A DNA stretch of 64,000 bases from Marinobacter sp. X15-166B (GCF_001752365.1 NZ_MEIY01000001.1:3342564-3406563); one strand, 5' to 3'. Shown: positions 47,260-56,648, counted from the first letter of the stretch. Made by a program: numbers and translations. The notes: generated from the sequence alone by a model not told the origin.

Positions 47260-49857
47260 TTAAACCGCTCCTTCCGCTTCCAGGAAATCCTGAGCAAAGC
47301 GTTGCAGTACACCGCCAGCTTCGTAGATAGACACTTCTTCCTGGGTGTCCAGGCGGCAGCGCACCGGCACCTCCACCCGATCGCCATTGTTGCGATGGAT
47401 GATCAGGGTAAGAATGGCTCCCGGCGTGAAGTCGCCCACCACGTCGTAGGTCTCGGTACCGTCAATTTCCAGGGTCTTACGGGTGGTACCCGGCTGGAAC
47501 TCCAGCGGCAACACGCCCATGCCAATCAGGTTGGTGCGGTGAATGCGTTCGAAGCCTTCTGCCACAATCGCCTCCACCCCGGCCAGGCGCACGCCTTTGG
47601 CAGCCCAGTCACGGGACGAACCCTGTCCATAATCCGCCCCGGCGATGATGATCAGCGGCTGTTTGCGCTCCATGTAGGTTTCAATGGCTTCCCACATACG
47701 CGTGACCTTACCCTCGGGCTCAATACGCGCCAGCGAGCCCTGTTTCACCTTGCCGTTCTCATCCAACACCATTTCGTTGAACAGTTTCGGGTTGGCGAAG
47801 GTAGCGCGCTGGGCCGTCAGGTGATCCCCACGGTGAGTGGCGTAGGAGTTGAAGTCTTCCTCGGGCACGCCCATCTTGTGCAGGTATTCACCAGCCGCCG
47901 AATCCCGCATGATGGCATTCGACGGCGAGAGGTGGTCGGTGGTGATGTTATCGGGCAGCACCGCCAGCGGACGCATGCCCTTCAAGGTACGCTCACCGGC
48001 CAGAGCCCCTTCCCAATACGGCGGGCGGCGGATGTAGGTGCTTTGCGGGCGCCAGTCATACAGCGGGTTGACCTGAGCCTGGGATTCCCGGGTGACGTCA
48101 AACATCGGGATGTAGACTTCGCGGAATTGTTCCGGTTTGACGCTCGCCGCCACGATTGCATCGATTTCTTCATCCGCTGGCCAGATGTCGCTCAGGGTGA
48201 CCGGATTGCCGTTCTGGTCGTGACCCAAGGGGTCTTTTTCGATGTCAAAGCGGATGGTGCCGGCGATGGCGTAGGCGACCACCAACGGCGGCGACGCCAG
48301 AAAGGCCTGTTTCGCAAACGGGTGAATCCGGCCATCAAAGTTGCGGTTGCCCGACAACACCGCGGTGGCGTACAAATCACGCTCAACCACTTCTTGCTGA
48401 ATCTCCGGATCCAGAGCGCCACTCATGCCGTTACAGGTGGTACAGGCGAAACCCACCACCCCGAAACCCAGAGTCTCAAGCTCCGGCAACAGCTGGGCAT
48501 CGTCCAGATACATCTCAACCGTTTTGGAACCCGGTGCCAGCGAGCTTTTGACCCAGGGTTTGCGGGTCAGCCCCAACTTATTGGCGTTACGTGCAATCAG
48601 CCCCGCCGCAATCATGTTGCGGGGGTTACTGGTGTTGGTACAGCTGGTGATGGCCGCGATGATCACCGCGCCATCCGGCATTTTGCCCTCTTCCTTTTCC
48701 CAGACTCCGGCGATGCCACGCGCGGCCAGCTCGGAGGTCGGCAGATGGGCGTGCGGATTGGAGGGGCCCGCCAGGGTGCGGGTCACCGAGGACAGATCAA
48801 AGGTCAGCACCCGCTCGTATTCGGCCGTTTTCAGGCTGTCGGCCCACAGCCCCGACACCTTGGCGTACTGCTCCACCAACGCGATCTGGTCGTCTTCACG
48901 GCCGGTCAGCTTGAGGTAATCAATGGTCTGACCATCAATGTAGAACATGGCTGCGGTGGCCCCATACTCCGGGGTCATGTTGGAGATTGTGGCCCGGTCG
49001 CCAATGGTCAGGGCATCGGCGCCCTCGCCAAAGAACTCCAGGTAGGCGCCCACTACCCGCTCGGTGCGCAGGAACTTGGTCAGCGCCAGCACCATATCGG
49101 TACTGGTAATGCCCGGCTGCAGCTTGCCGGTCAACTCAACACCTACGATATCCGGCAGCCGCATGTATGACGGTCGGCCCAGCATCACGGTTTCGGCTTC
49201 CAGGCCACCCACGCCAATGGAGATAACGCCCAGCGCGTCCACCATGGGGGTGTGGCTGTCGGTACCCACACAGGTGTCCGGAAAAGCCACCCGGTCGTAC
49301 ACCTGCACCACCGGCGACATTTTTTCCAGGTTGATCTGGTGCATGATGCCATTGCCCGGCGGGATCACATCGACGTTTTTAAACGCCTTTTTGGTCCAGT
49401 TGATGAAGTGGAAGCGGTCGTCGTTGCGACGGTCTTCAATGGCGCGGTTCTTCTCGAACGCATCCTTTTCGAAACCCGCGTGCTCCACGGCGAGGGAGTG
49501 GTCCACGATCAACTGAGTCGGCACGACCGGGTTGACCTTGGAGGGATCTCCGCCTTTTTCCGCGATGGCGTCCCTCAGGCCGGCCAGATCCACCAGTGCG
49601 GTCTGACCAAGAATGTCGTGGCACACCACTCGCGCCGGGTACCAGGGGAAGTCCAGCTCCCGCTTGCGCCCGATGATTTGTTGCAGTGCGTCCGTCAGCA
49701 CTTCCGGCTCACACCGACGCACCAGGTTTTCGGCCAGAATGCGGGAGGTGTATGGCAGTGTGTCGTAGGCGCCGGGCTGAATGTCTTCGACCGCCTGGCG
49801 GGTATCAAAGTATTCCAGGTCGGTGCCCGGAAGCGGCTTGCGATAATCGGTGTTCAT
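47260..49857 (-). CDS. acnD: Fe/S-dependent 2-methylcitrate dehydratase AcnD
   Basis: Aconitase-family enzyme of 865 residues that dehydrates 2-methylcitrate. The [4Fe-4S] cysteines lie in SCTNTSNPR (about 409) and GFACTTCNGMSG (about 474-485). GTDSHTPMVDALGVISIGVGGLEAE (about 197-221) and AGADYGQGSSRDWAAKG near the end are the other conserved blocks. Its place with prpF, prpC and prpB argues for AcnD rather than aconitase AcnA. A short palindromic repeat flanks it on each side. Confidence 0.93.
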   Translation of the reverse strand: MNTDYRKPLPGTDLEYFDTRQAVEDIQPGAYDTLPYTSRILAENLVRRCEPEVLTDALQQIIGRKRELDFPWYPARVVCHDILGQTALVDLAGLRDAIAEKGGDPSKVNPVVPTQLIVDHSLAVEHAGFEKDAFEKNRAIEDRRNDDRFHFINWTKKAFKNVDVIPPGNGIMHQINLEKMSPVVQVYDRVAFPDTCVGTDSHTPMVDALGVISIGVGGLEAETVMLGRPSYMRLPDIVGVELTGKLQPGITSTDMVLALTKFLRTERVVGAYLEFFGEGADALTIGDRATISNMTPEYGATAAMFYIDGQTIDYLKLTGREDDQIALVEQYAKVSGLWADSLKTAEYERVLTFDLSSVTRTLAGPSNPHAHLPTSELAARGIAGVWEKEEGKMPDGAVIIAAITSCTNTSNPRNMIAAGLIARNANKLGLTRKPWVKSSLAPGSKTVEMYLDDAQLLPELETLGFGVVGFACTTCNGMSGALDPEIQQEVVERDLYATAVLSGNRNFDGRIHPFAKQAFLASPPLVVAYAIAGTIRFDIEKDPLGHDQNGNPVTLSDIWPADEEIDAIVAASVKPEQFREVYIPMFDVTRESQAQVNPLYDWRPQSTYIRRPPYWEGALAGERTLKGMRPLAVLPDNITTDHLSPSNAIMRDSAAGEYLHKMGVPEEDFNSYATHRGDHLTAQRATFANPKLFNEMVLDENGKVKQGSLARIEPEGKVTRMWEAIETYMERKQPLIIIAGADYGQGSSRDWAAKGVRLAGVEAIVAEGFERIHRTNLIGMGVLPLEFQPGTTRKTLEIDGTETYDVVGDFTPGAILTLIIHRNNGDRVEVPVRCRLDTQEEVSIYEAGGVLQRFAQDFLEAEGAV

Positions 49858-49930
49858 GGGCGCTACCCTTATTTTACGGTCAGGCCAGACCGGAGTTGAC
49901 CGTTCTGGCGTGTGTTGGTTGGTTCATTTG

Positions 49931-49985
49931 CGCCCTCTCCCCACCCCTCTCCCGCGAAGGGACAGGGGCTGGGGGGGTGAGGGGC
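49931..49985. repeat. GC-rich imperfect palindrome, copy 2
   Basis: CGCCCTCTCCCCACCCCTCTC pairs with the G-rich run ending GGTGAGGGGC, with CCCGCGAAGGGACAGGGG between. It is similar in layout to the copy at 47.2 kb and lies between acnD and prpC. Confidence 0.6.
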
Positions 49986-50008
49986 AAATCAACTGGCACT
50001 CAAGCCCG

Positions 50009-51139
50009 TCAGGCCCGCTCTTCAATGGGCACAAACTCGTTCTGATCGGGCCCCGTGTATTCCGCACTTGGACGGATGATGCGGTTGTTGGCGCGCTGTT
50101 CTTTTACGTGGGCGGTCCAGCCGGAAACCCGCGACATGACAAAAATCGGGGTGAACAGTTCGGTCGGGATGCCCATGAAGTGATAGGTGGACGCGTGGAA
50201 AAAGTCAGCGTTACAGAACAGCTTCTTCTCACGCCACATGACTTCCTCGCACCGGACCGATACGGGGTAGAGCACGGTGTCGCCCGCTTCATCCGCCAGT
50301 TTCTTCGACCACTCTTTGATGATCACGTTACGCGGATCGGACTCGCGGTAAATCGCGTGGCCGAAGCCCATGATTTTTTCTTTGCGCTCCAGCATACCCA
50401 GCAGGCCCGCTTCGGCCTCGTCGGGGCTGCTGAACTTCTGGATCAGTTCCATCGCGGCTTCGTTGGCACCGCCATGCAGCGGCCCCCGCAGGGTCCCAAT
50501 CGCGCCGGTCACGCAACTGTGAATGTCCGACAAGGTCGACGCACACACCCGCGCGGTGAAGGTTGACGCGTTGAACTCGTGTTCCGCATAGAGGATCAAT
50601 GACACATTCATGACCCGTTCGTGCAGCTCGCTGGGCTTCTTGCCGTGGAGCAGCTCGAGGAAATGGCCACCGATGGTATCGCTTTCGCCGGCGGTGTCGA
50701 TGCGCACGCCTTCGTGGGCAAACCGGTACCAGTAGGTAATGATGGACGGGAAAACTGCAAGCATCCGGTCGATCTTATCGTCCTGCTCGGAGAAGTCGGC
50801 TTCGGTTTCCAGATTACCCAACATGGAGCAACCGGTGCGCATGACGTCCATCGGGTGGGCGTCCTTGGGGATTTGCTCAAGTACGGTTTTCAGCGCATCC
50901 GGTAAGGCGCGCAGGCTGATCAGTTTTTTCTTGTACGCATCCAGTTCTTGCTGATTGGGCAGTTTGCCGCGCAACAGCAAATAGGCCACCTCTTCAAACT
51001 GCGCATGTTTGGCCAGATCGCTGACGTCGTAGCCCCGATACGCCAGACCGGTACCGGTTTTACCCACGGTGCACAGAGCCGTCTCACCCGCCACCTGACC
51101 ACGGAGACCAGCGCCTCCCAGTTTTTTTGCTTCAGCCAT
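50009..51139 (-). CDS. prpC: 2-methylcitrate synthase
   Basis: Citrate-synthase-family enzyme of 376 residues, the short type used for methylcitrate. It condenses propionyl-CoA with oxaloacetate. Catalytic blocks are LRGPLHGGANEAAMELI (His in GGAN, about 229-233) and MGFGHAIYRESDPRNVI (His about 268), then a late Asp in VSVRCEEVMWREKKLFCNADFFHASTY. It begins 94 bases after prpB. It could weakly use acetyl-CoA, but the cluster makes methylcitrate the natural product. Confidence 0.94.
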   Translation of the reverse strand: MAEAKKLGGAGLRGQVAGETALCTVGKTGTGLAYRGYDVSDLAKHAQFEEVAYLLLRGKLPNQQELDAYKKKLISLRALPDALKTVLEQIPKDAHPMDVMRTGCSMLGNLETEADFSEQDDKIDRMLAVFPSIITYWYRFAHEGVRIDTAGESDTIGGHFLELLHGKKPSELHERVMNVSLILYAEHEFNASTFTARVCASTLSDIHSCVTGAIGTLRGPLHGGANEAAMELIQKFSSPDEAEAGLLGMLERKEKIMGFGHAIYRESDPRNVIIKEWSKKLADEAGDTVLYPVSVRCEEVMWREKKLFCNADFFHASTYHFMGIPTELFTPIFVMSRVSGWTAHVKEQRANNRIIRPSAEYTGPDQNEFVPIEERA

Positions 51140-51232
51140 TGCTACACTCCCTCTTGTTGTTGAGCTGTCGGAGCCAGGGGTGAACCCCGCCCGACTTTCA
51201 GTTCTGTCTTGATTTCAGAAGGTACTCTGCGA

Positions 51233-52120
51233 TTACCCTTTTTGCTGCTGGAACAACTGATCCAGCTTCTGCTCAAAGTCGTGGTAATTCAGAAAATCAT
51301 AAAGCTCCATGCGCGTTTGCATCATATCGACGACGTCTTTCTGATCGCCTTTTTCCAGAATATTCTGGTACACCGCCACCGCGGCTTTATTCATCGCACG
51401 GAAGGCGCTCAACGGGTACAACACCATATCGGCACCGGCTTCGGCAAGCTCGCTGCGGTTATACAGGGGGGTGGCACCAAATTCGGTGATGTTTGCCAGC
51501 AAAGGCGCATCGATCGCAGAAGAGAAGGCCCGGTAGTGTTCCAGTTCGGTCACGGCTTCCGCAAAAATGCCATCGGCCCCGGCTTCGATACAGGCCTGAG
51601 CCCGATCAATGGCGGCTTCCAGACCTTCCTGCTGGAACGCATCGGTGCGCGCCATGATGAAAAAATCGTCGTCTTCACGGGCGTCCACACAAGCCTTGAT
51701 GCGATCGACCATTTCCTGCTTGGAAACAATCTCTTTGTTGGGGCGATGACCACAGCGTTTCTGGGCGACCTGATCTTCAATGTGGACAGCCGCAGCACCG
51801 GCACGCTCCATTTGCTTGATGGTGCGGTTGATGTTGAACGCCCCGCCCCACCCCGTATCGATATCCACCAGCAACGGCAGCGCGGACGCCGAGGTGATGC
51901 GACGGACGTCTTCAATCACGTCGTTCAGGCTGGTCATGCCAAGATCGGGCAATCCGTACGAGGCATTCGCCACGCCCCCGCCAGAGAGGTAAATAGCCTG
52001 GTGGCCGACCCGTTCAGCCATCATGGCCGCATAGGCGTTGATGGTGCCTACAATCTGGAGTGGGTTGTTGTCTTTCAGCGCCTTGCGAAAGCGGGCACCA
52101 GGGGATTGTGCGTTAACCAT
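51233..52120 (-). CDS. prpB: 2-methylisocitrate lyase
   Basis: A 295-residue lyase of the isocitrate-lyase/PEP-mutase family that splits methylisocitrate into succinate and pyruvate. The catalytic loop is [11 protein letters not shown] with Cys123. The metal-binding [14 protein letters not shown] carries Asp86 and Asp88. [19 protein letters not shown] near the start is typical of PrpB. First enzyme gene after the GntR regulator, 47 bases downstream of it. Confidence 0.95.
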   Translation of the reverse strand: MVNAQSPGARFRKALKDNNPLQIVGTINAYAAMMAERVGHQAIYLSGGGVANASYGLPDLGMTSLNDVIEDVRRITSASALPLLVDIDTGWGGAFNINRTIKQMERAGAAAVHIEDQVAQKRCGHRPNKEIVSKQEMVDRIKACVDAREDDDFFIMARTDAFQQEGLEAAIDRAQACIEAGADGIFAEAVTELEHYRAFSSAIDAPLLANITEFGATPLYNRSELAEAGADMVLYPLSAFRAMNKAAVAVYQNILEKGDQKDVVDMMQTRMELYDFLNYHDFEQKLDQLFQQQKG

Positions 52121-52167
52121 GATCTGACTCCTTGGCCTTGCGGCTGGCTATTGGGGTATCAAAAGAC

Positions 52168-52848
52168 TCAAAAGGACATAAGCCCGTCGGCAATGTTTTT
52201 TTCCACATTCCTGCGGGCCGCGCTGATATGACGTTTCATTAAAAACTCTGCGAGCTCGCCATCCCGCTGGGCGATGGCTTCCACGATGCGGCGATGCTCA
52301 TTCAATGCTTTGTGGGGGCGACCCACCGACGTACTCAGGCGGTAGCGGTACATACGCACCATGTAATACAGATCACCGAGCAGCATTTGTGCAAGTTTGG
52401 CGTTACGGCTGCCGGTGGCAATACGGTGGTGGAAATCGTAATCACCCTCCTCCTGATAATAGGCCTGGCCGTGCGCCTGGTTAATCATCGCCTCATGGCT
52501 GTCGAGTGTGGCCTGCAGATCGGCAATTTCCTCGTCCGTCATTCGTTCCGCCGCCTGGCGCGCCGCCAGACCTTCCATAAGCTCCCGGATCCGGTACAAC
52601 TCCACCAACTCATCCGCACTCACCGAAACAACCTTCACGCCCGCATGGGGCCTGCGCACCAGCAGACCTCGGGATTCAAGGCGGCCCAACGCCTCACGCA
52701 AGGGCCCGCGGGTCAGGTCAAACCGTGCGCACAATTCCACTTCACCAATTCTTTCGCCCGGTGCAAGCTCACCCTTTACAATAGCAGTTTGTAGACAATC
52801 GAACGCCTCATCGGCGCGGGTTTGACTCTGTACGGATGCTTGGCTCAT
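52168..52848 (-). CDS. GntR-family (FCD) regulator of the prp cluster
   Basis: A 226-residue regulator. The winged helix (residues about 10-70) has GERIGEVELCARFDLTRGPLREALGRLESRGLLVRRPHAGVKV, and an all-helical FCD ligand domain follows (RELMEGLAARQAAERM to the His-rich HEAMINQAH and DFHHRIATGSRN). It probably senses methylcitrate or a similar cluster intermediate and represses the operon. I chose the ATG for MSQASVQ; an upstream ATG 15 codons earlier has a GGGG-like site and is possible. It sits at the head of the prp genes. Confidence 0.85.
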   Translation of the reverse strand: MSQASVQSQTRADEAFDCLQTAIVKGELAPGERIGEVELCARFDLTRGPLREALGRLESRGLLVRRPHAGVKVVSVSADELVELYRIRELMEGLAARQAAERMTDEEIADLQATLDSHEAMINQAHGQAYYQEEGDYDFHHRIATGSRNAKLAQMLLGDLYYMVRMYRYRLSTSVGRPHKALNEHRRIVEAIAQRDGELAEFLMKRHISAARRNVEKNIADGLMSF

Positions 52849-52852
52849 GTCT

Positions 52853-52862
52853 TTGTTAACAA
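52853..52862. promoter_or_regulatory. palindrome next to the GntR start (candidate operator)
   Basis: TTGTTAACAA, a perfect palindrome directly in front of the preferred ATG, followed by TCCA. It shares the TTGT-N2-ACAA form and the trailing TCCA with a second site 52 bases away. GntR regulators of the FCD group often bind such boxes. Confidence 0.5.
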
Positions 52863-52903
52863 TCCATGGTGTAATGTGTGCAAAACTACGCATCACACCC
52901 CAC

Positions 52904-52915
52904 ATTGTCAACAAT
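52904..52915. promoter_or_regulatory. second palindrome upstream of the GntR gene (candidate operator)
   Basis: ATTGTCAACAAT has a 10-base palindromic frame (ATTGT-N2-ACAAT) and is again followed by CCA. It is 52 bases from the first box, centre to centre, or about five helical turns. Confidence 0.55.
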
Positions 52916-53038
52916 CCACGACAAGAATCCTTGAATATTGTTTACAGCCACAGGGCAAAGGCTGCCGCAGACCGCGGAACCTGGGTGCCTACGGCAAGAA
53001 TTGTGAAAGCGGAGTATTTGGAAAGACTGCCGGAAAAG

Positions 53039-54379
53039 TCAGATCTCAAGGAACAGAGACACAGAAACATCCGGACGGTGCGGCGATAACGAGGTAAGCG
53101 GCGACTCCTCAAGCATGCTCCCGACACTGATGTCGGCGTGGAGCCCCCGGGTTTGCAGCCCCACAGAGAGCTCTGCAGCACTGGCACTTTGATAGTGGTC
53201 ACGCGCAGCAGGATTGTCGGGCATCCACCCTTGCAGCACCGACAAGCGAACCCCCGAAAGCAGGTGTGACGTAAACGGCACCAGGAACGGCGGGCTGGCA
53301 GCGTCCACCCGTAACCAGCCTCCCACCGGTGACCGCAGGGACCGGCCAGCAAACCCTGAGATAAGCCCGGGGCCCGCTACCTTCATGTATTCGGAGGCGG
53401 GCATGTCATCGGGCGAAAACTGATAGCGGCCACTGACGCCCAGACTCCACAACCACAACTGGCGGCGCAAGCTCCCCGCGATCACGTATTTGTGAAAGGG
53501 GTTGTCCACACGATAGCCTTCCTCGTCCCGGTACTCGGCACCATTCACATCCACACCACCGATGACCGAGAACCGGGTGCTTGCCTGCACCTCAAAACCC
53601 AGCTCATGCGTGGCATAACCGTCAAACTGAACACGCGAAATCTGATGTAACGAATCCTTCACCCAACGCCCTGCCTCAAACACCCGGGTTTCCCTTTCCG
53701 AAAATGCAAACCGGCCATCGAGGCGCAGGTAACGCCACCGGTGCATGGCGCGGCGACCAGAAAAGCTCACCACCCTGGAATCACCACTGACATCGTGCTT
53801 GCCTGCCGAGCTGACGGCGGTGTTCTGGTACTCCGTCCGTTGCAGCCCCAGCTCAAACCAGTTGCTGGCTACCGGGAACGCGTAGTTGAAACCATAGGCC
53901 TTGGAATGGTCCTGCACCCGTAACGCATCAACTGCGCGGTATTCCAGGTTTAAAGAGTGCCTGGCATGAAGGAGATTGTTGGCGGCGAGGCCGATATGTT
54001 CACGGCCACGTTCACTGGTGTGCTGGCTGTCACCCAGCAACTCAAATCGGGGGTTGCGCCAATGGCGGTGTAATTCGCTGCCTTTCAGCCACCCCGGGGC
54101 GTCAGGGCGCCCAGGCATCTCAGGGCTGAAGCTGTCCGCCGGCGGCGGGATTTTCGGGTTGATCCGCGCGACCCAGCGCCCTATGTCCGCCAGCAGGAGG
54201 GACGGGGCGGACCACCGGTCTTCCAGCGCGGGCGCACCATCGCCGGCCCCGGCGTCCTGTTCGGGGTGCGCTGGTGCACACTGCATCACCATCTCGTCAG
54301 CGCCCGGTTCTGCCCACAGACTGCAACTGGTTACGCCAAACAGCAGCACCAGCCAGGATCCAAATCGCACCCATTCCAT
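53039..54379 (-). CDS. outer-membrane beta-barrel protein resembling the TpsB (ShlB/FhaC) barrel
   Basis: A 446-residue protein with an N-terminal signal peptide (LVLLFGVTSCSLWAEP). From about residue 120 the strands follow the TpsB pattern: GDSQHTSERGREHIGLAANNLLHARHSLNLEYR, then LRLDGRFAFSERETRVFEAGRWVKDSL and a late GVRLSVLQGWMPDN. It closes VSLFLEI. No clear POTRA domain is present in the first 110 residues, which are instead Pro-rich. No partner TpsA gene is adjacent. So it is either a reduced TpsB or a similar barrel with another cargo. It is next to galU, facing away from it. Confidence 0.55.
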   Translation of the reverse strand: MEWVRFGSWLVLLFGVTSCSLWAEPGADEMVMQCAPAHPEQDAGAGDGAPALEDRWSAPSLLLADIGRWVARINPKIPPPADSFSPEMPGRPDAPGWLKGSELHRHWRNPRFELLGDSQHTSERGREHIGLAANNLLHARHSLNLEYRAVDALRVQDHSKAYGFNYAFPVASNWFELGLQRTEYQNTAVSSAGKHDVSGDSRVVSFSGRRAMHRWRYLRLDGRFAFSERETRVFEAGRWVKDSLHQISRVQFDGYATHELGFEVQASTRFSVIGGVDVNGAEYRDEEGYRVDNPFHKYVIAGSLRRQLWLWSLGVSGRYQFSPDDMPASEYMKVAGPGLISGFAGRSLRSPVGGWLRVDAASPPFLVPFTSHLLSGVRLSVLQGWMPDNPAARDHYQSASAAELSVGLQTRGLHADISVGSMLEESPLTSLSPHRPDVSVSLFLEI

Positions 54380-54516
54380 CCCCGGCGGCGCGATTTAGAT
54401 GCCGCGCCACCTTAAAACATTGCTTAAAATTTAGGCGCTGACTATATGAAATACCGCTGCGGGTTGCCAGTTAAAATTGGCGAAAAGCAAGTTTTAATTT
54501 TTATTGAATACATTCA

Positions 54517-54551
54517 GTTACACTTGTTTCCAAAGACTGTTTCTGTAATAA
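54517..54551 (+). promoter_or_regulatory. candidate galU promoter with GTTACACTTG motif
   Basis: GTTACACTTG overlaps TTGTTT (-35); TAATAA (-10) follows 16 bases later. GTTACACTTG also occurs beside the EPS promoter. Confidence 0.5.
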
Positions 54552-54619
54552 AAGTCGGCATGTAGGCCCTCTGTTCGGTAATTTTTGAAGCCGTTGTACT
54601 CCATTTCCAGATTAACTTG

Positions 54620-54630
54620 GTTACACTTGG
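54620..54630 (+). promoter_or_regulatory. second GTTACACTTGG copy upstream of galU
   Basis: A second copy of the motif, 50 bases before the galU ATG, followed by a GG-N10-GT arrangement that only weakly resembles a sigma-54 site. It is probably in the leader, so it may act on RNA or as a second operator. Confidence 0.4.
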
Positions 54631-54679
54631 CACACTTTTCGTACCAACCCCGATATTCTCAGGACTTAAGGACGACCCC

Positions 54680-55516
54680 ATGATCAGGAAATGCCTGTTC
54701 CCCGTAGCCGGTTACGGCACCCGCTTTCTACCCGCTACCAAGGCCATGCCCAAGGAAATTTTGCCGATTGTTAACAAACCTTTGGTGCAATACGGGGTAG
54801 AAGAAGCGTCCGAAGCGGGCATTAACGAATTCGGCTTTGTGACCGGTCGCGGCAAGCGCGCCATTGAAGACCACTTTGACATCAGCTATGAGCTGGAGCA
54901 CCAGATTGCCGGTACTGGCAAAGAAGACCTGTTAACCTCCATCCGCGACCTGATCGATCACAACACCTTTGCGTTCACCCGCCAGAATGAAATGAAGGGC
55001 TTGGGGCACGCCATTCTCAGTGGCCGCAACCTCATAGGCGACAACCCTTTTGCGGTGATTCTGGCGGATGACTTCTGCCTCGGCTCAGAAAACGGTGACG
55101 GTGTGCTGGCACAGATGGTCAAACTCTACACCCAGTTCCGCTGCTCGATTGTTGCCATTGAAGAAGTGCCCGCCGACGAAACCCACAAATACGGGGTGAT
55201 CGCAGGCGAAGCGATGAAAGACGGGCTCTACCGGGTCACCGACATGGTTGAAAAGCCCAACCCCGAAGATGCCCCCAGCAACCTGGCCATCATTGGTCGC
55301 TACATTCTCACGCCGGACATCTTCGACATCATTGAACGCACCCCTCCCGGAAAAAATGGCGAAGTTCAGATCACCGACGCGCTGTTGGAACAAGCTCAAA
55401 ACGGCTGCGTGCTGGCCTATCAGTTCAAGGGACGCCGGTTTGATTGCGGCAGTATCGATGGATTCGTGGAAGCAACCAACTATGTCTACGAGAACATCTA
55501 TAAGAAAGAGGAATGA
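54680..55516 (+). CDS. galU: UTP-glucose-1-phosphate uridylyltransferase
   Basis: Makes UDP-glucose for EPS and envelope sugars. It has 278 residues. MIRKCLFPVAGYGTRFLPATKAMPKEILPIVNKPLVQYGVEEA is the nucleotidyltransferase signature. VILADDFCLG holds the metal Asp residues, and MVEKPNPEDAPSNLAIIGRYIL and KGRRFDCGSIDGFVEATNY are typical of GalU. The ATG with TAAGGA ahead was chosen; an open frame from a TTG 21 codons upstream has no homology. It overlaps the next gene by four bases (ATGA). Confidence 0.96.
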   Translation: MIRKCLFPVAGYGTRFLPATKAMPKEILPIVNKPLVQYGVEEASEAGINEFGFVTGRGKRAIEDHFDISYELEHQIAGTGKEDLLTSIRDLIDHNTFAFTRQNEMKGLGHAILSGRNLIGDNPFAVILADDFCLGSENGDGVLAQMVKLYTQFRCSIVAIEEVPADETHKYGVIAGEAMKDGLYRVTDMVEKPNPEDAPSNLAIIGRYILTPDIFDIIERTPPGKNGEVQITDALLEQAQNGCVLAYQFKGRRFDCGSIDGFVEATNYVYENIYKKEE

Positions 55517-56475
55517 CCGCCGCCCGCAAGTCTGACCTGCTGATGATCGCTGTCACCTTGATGGCGGCCATTGGCTGGATGTTTTCCAAGGAGGCGGTCC
55601 TTTTGATGCCGCCCCTGTTGTTTATGGCCGCCCGCTTCCTGGCGGCTGGTCTTCTGCTGGCCCTCATCGCCCACCGTCAGTTGCTCGCTCTGACCCGTGA
55701 ACAACTGCGCCGGGGAGTCACCGTGGGTGCGGTTTTCAGCGTCGGCATGAGTTTGTGGGTCATGGGCCTGTTCCACAACGAAAGTCTCGGGGAAGGCGCG
55801 TTCCTCACCAGCCTCGGGGTGGTGTTCGTACCGATCATTGCCCGATGCTTCTTTGCTGAACCGCAACCGACCAGTACCTGGGTGGCGTTACCCATCGCCA
55901 TTTCCGGCCTGGCCCTGCTGTCCCTCGAAAACGGCTTCCGCCCGGACCCGGGGCAGTTGTTTTTTATCGGCTCAGCACTCACCTTTGCCCTGTATTTCAT
56001 CCTCAACACCCGCGCGGCCAACCAGCGTGACCTGGTGCTGCCTTCCGGCCAGACCGTCCAGACCGCCAAAATCCCGGCTCTGCCGCTGACCGCCCTGGCG
56101 CTGCTATCGGTGGGTCTGATCACCCTGTTGGAATCGGTGTTGCTCGAAGACTGGCGCCCCGTGTTTATCGACCTGAATCCCATGCTGCCCGTGTGGATTC
56201 TGGCCAGCGCCGTCGTCGCCACCGCCGGACGGTTTTTATTGCAGACCTATGCCCAGAGTCTTGCGGCGAATTCGAACGGCGTGGTCATTTTGACACTCGA
56301 GCCGGTCTGGGTCGCCCTGTTTGCTGCGGTATGGTTCTTTGAGGCCATGACGACACTTCAGGTTATCGGGTGCGGACTGATCTTCGCGGCGTTAATGGTC
56401 AACCGCTGGGCAATTTTTCGAAATTTTGTTAAACGCCTGATTAAAACGCATAAAGCTGAAAAAGTGGTTGACTAA
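55513..56475 (+). CDS. EamA/DMT-type permease
   Basis: A 320-residue inner-membrane transporter with about ten hydrophobic helices in two repeated EamA-type halves. AIGWMFSKEAVLLMPPLLFMAARFLAAGLLLALI and LLQTYAQSLAANSNGVVILTLEPVWVALFAAVWF (about 250-285) are the paired signatures. The substrate is unknown; the family moves amino acids, nucleotide sugars and other small solutes. Its coupling to galU by ATGA suggests joint expression, but not necessarily a shared pathway. Confidence 0.88.
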   Translation: MTAARKSDLLMIAVTLMAAIGWMFSKEAVLLMPPLLFMAARFLAAGLLLALIAHRQLLALTREQLRRGVTVGAVFSVGMSLWVMGLFHNESLGEGAFLTSLGVVFVPIIARCFFAEPQPTSTWVALPIAISGLALLSLENGFRPDPGQLFFIGSALTFALYFILNTRAANQRDLVLPSGQTVQTAKIPALPLTALALLSVGLITLLESVLLEDWRPVFIDLNPMLPVWILASAVVATAGRFLLQTYAQSLAANSNGVVILTLEPVWVALFAAVWFFEAMTTLQVIGCGLIFAALMVNRWAIFRNFVKRLIKTHKAEKVVD

Positions 56476-56516
56476 CCCCGGAGGGATCAGTATATTTCGT
56501 CCCCGTTGCAGAACAC

Positions 56517-56593
<77 letters not shown>

Positions 56594-56604
56594 ATTCTGC
56601 AAAG

Positions 56605-56648
56605 AAAGTCAGTTACTTACGGAGATCGTGAGAACTGGCTTTTTTTGT
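56605..56648 (+). terminator. Rho-independent terminator after tRNA-Val
   Basis: AAAGTCAGTT pairs with AACTGGCTTT (one G-U pair), with an 18-base loop, followed by a run of T. It lies 11 bases after the tRNA CCA, so it ends that transcript. Confidence 0.75.

Noticed and set aside
47302..49170. A 622-codon open frame antisense to acnD
   Set aside because: It is a GC-driven shadow of a secure aconitase-family gene; its translation shows no domain and it has no good ribosome site.
54628..54642. A possible sigma-54 site before galU
   Set aside because: The spacing GG-N10-G holds, but the -12 element is GT instead of GC and the TTGC core is missing, so it does not support PrsR control.
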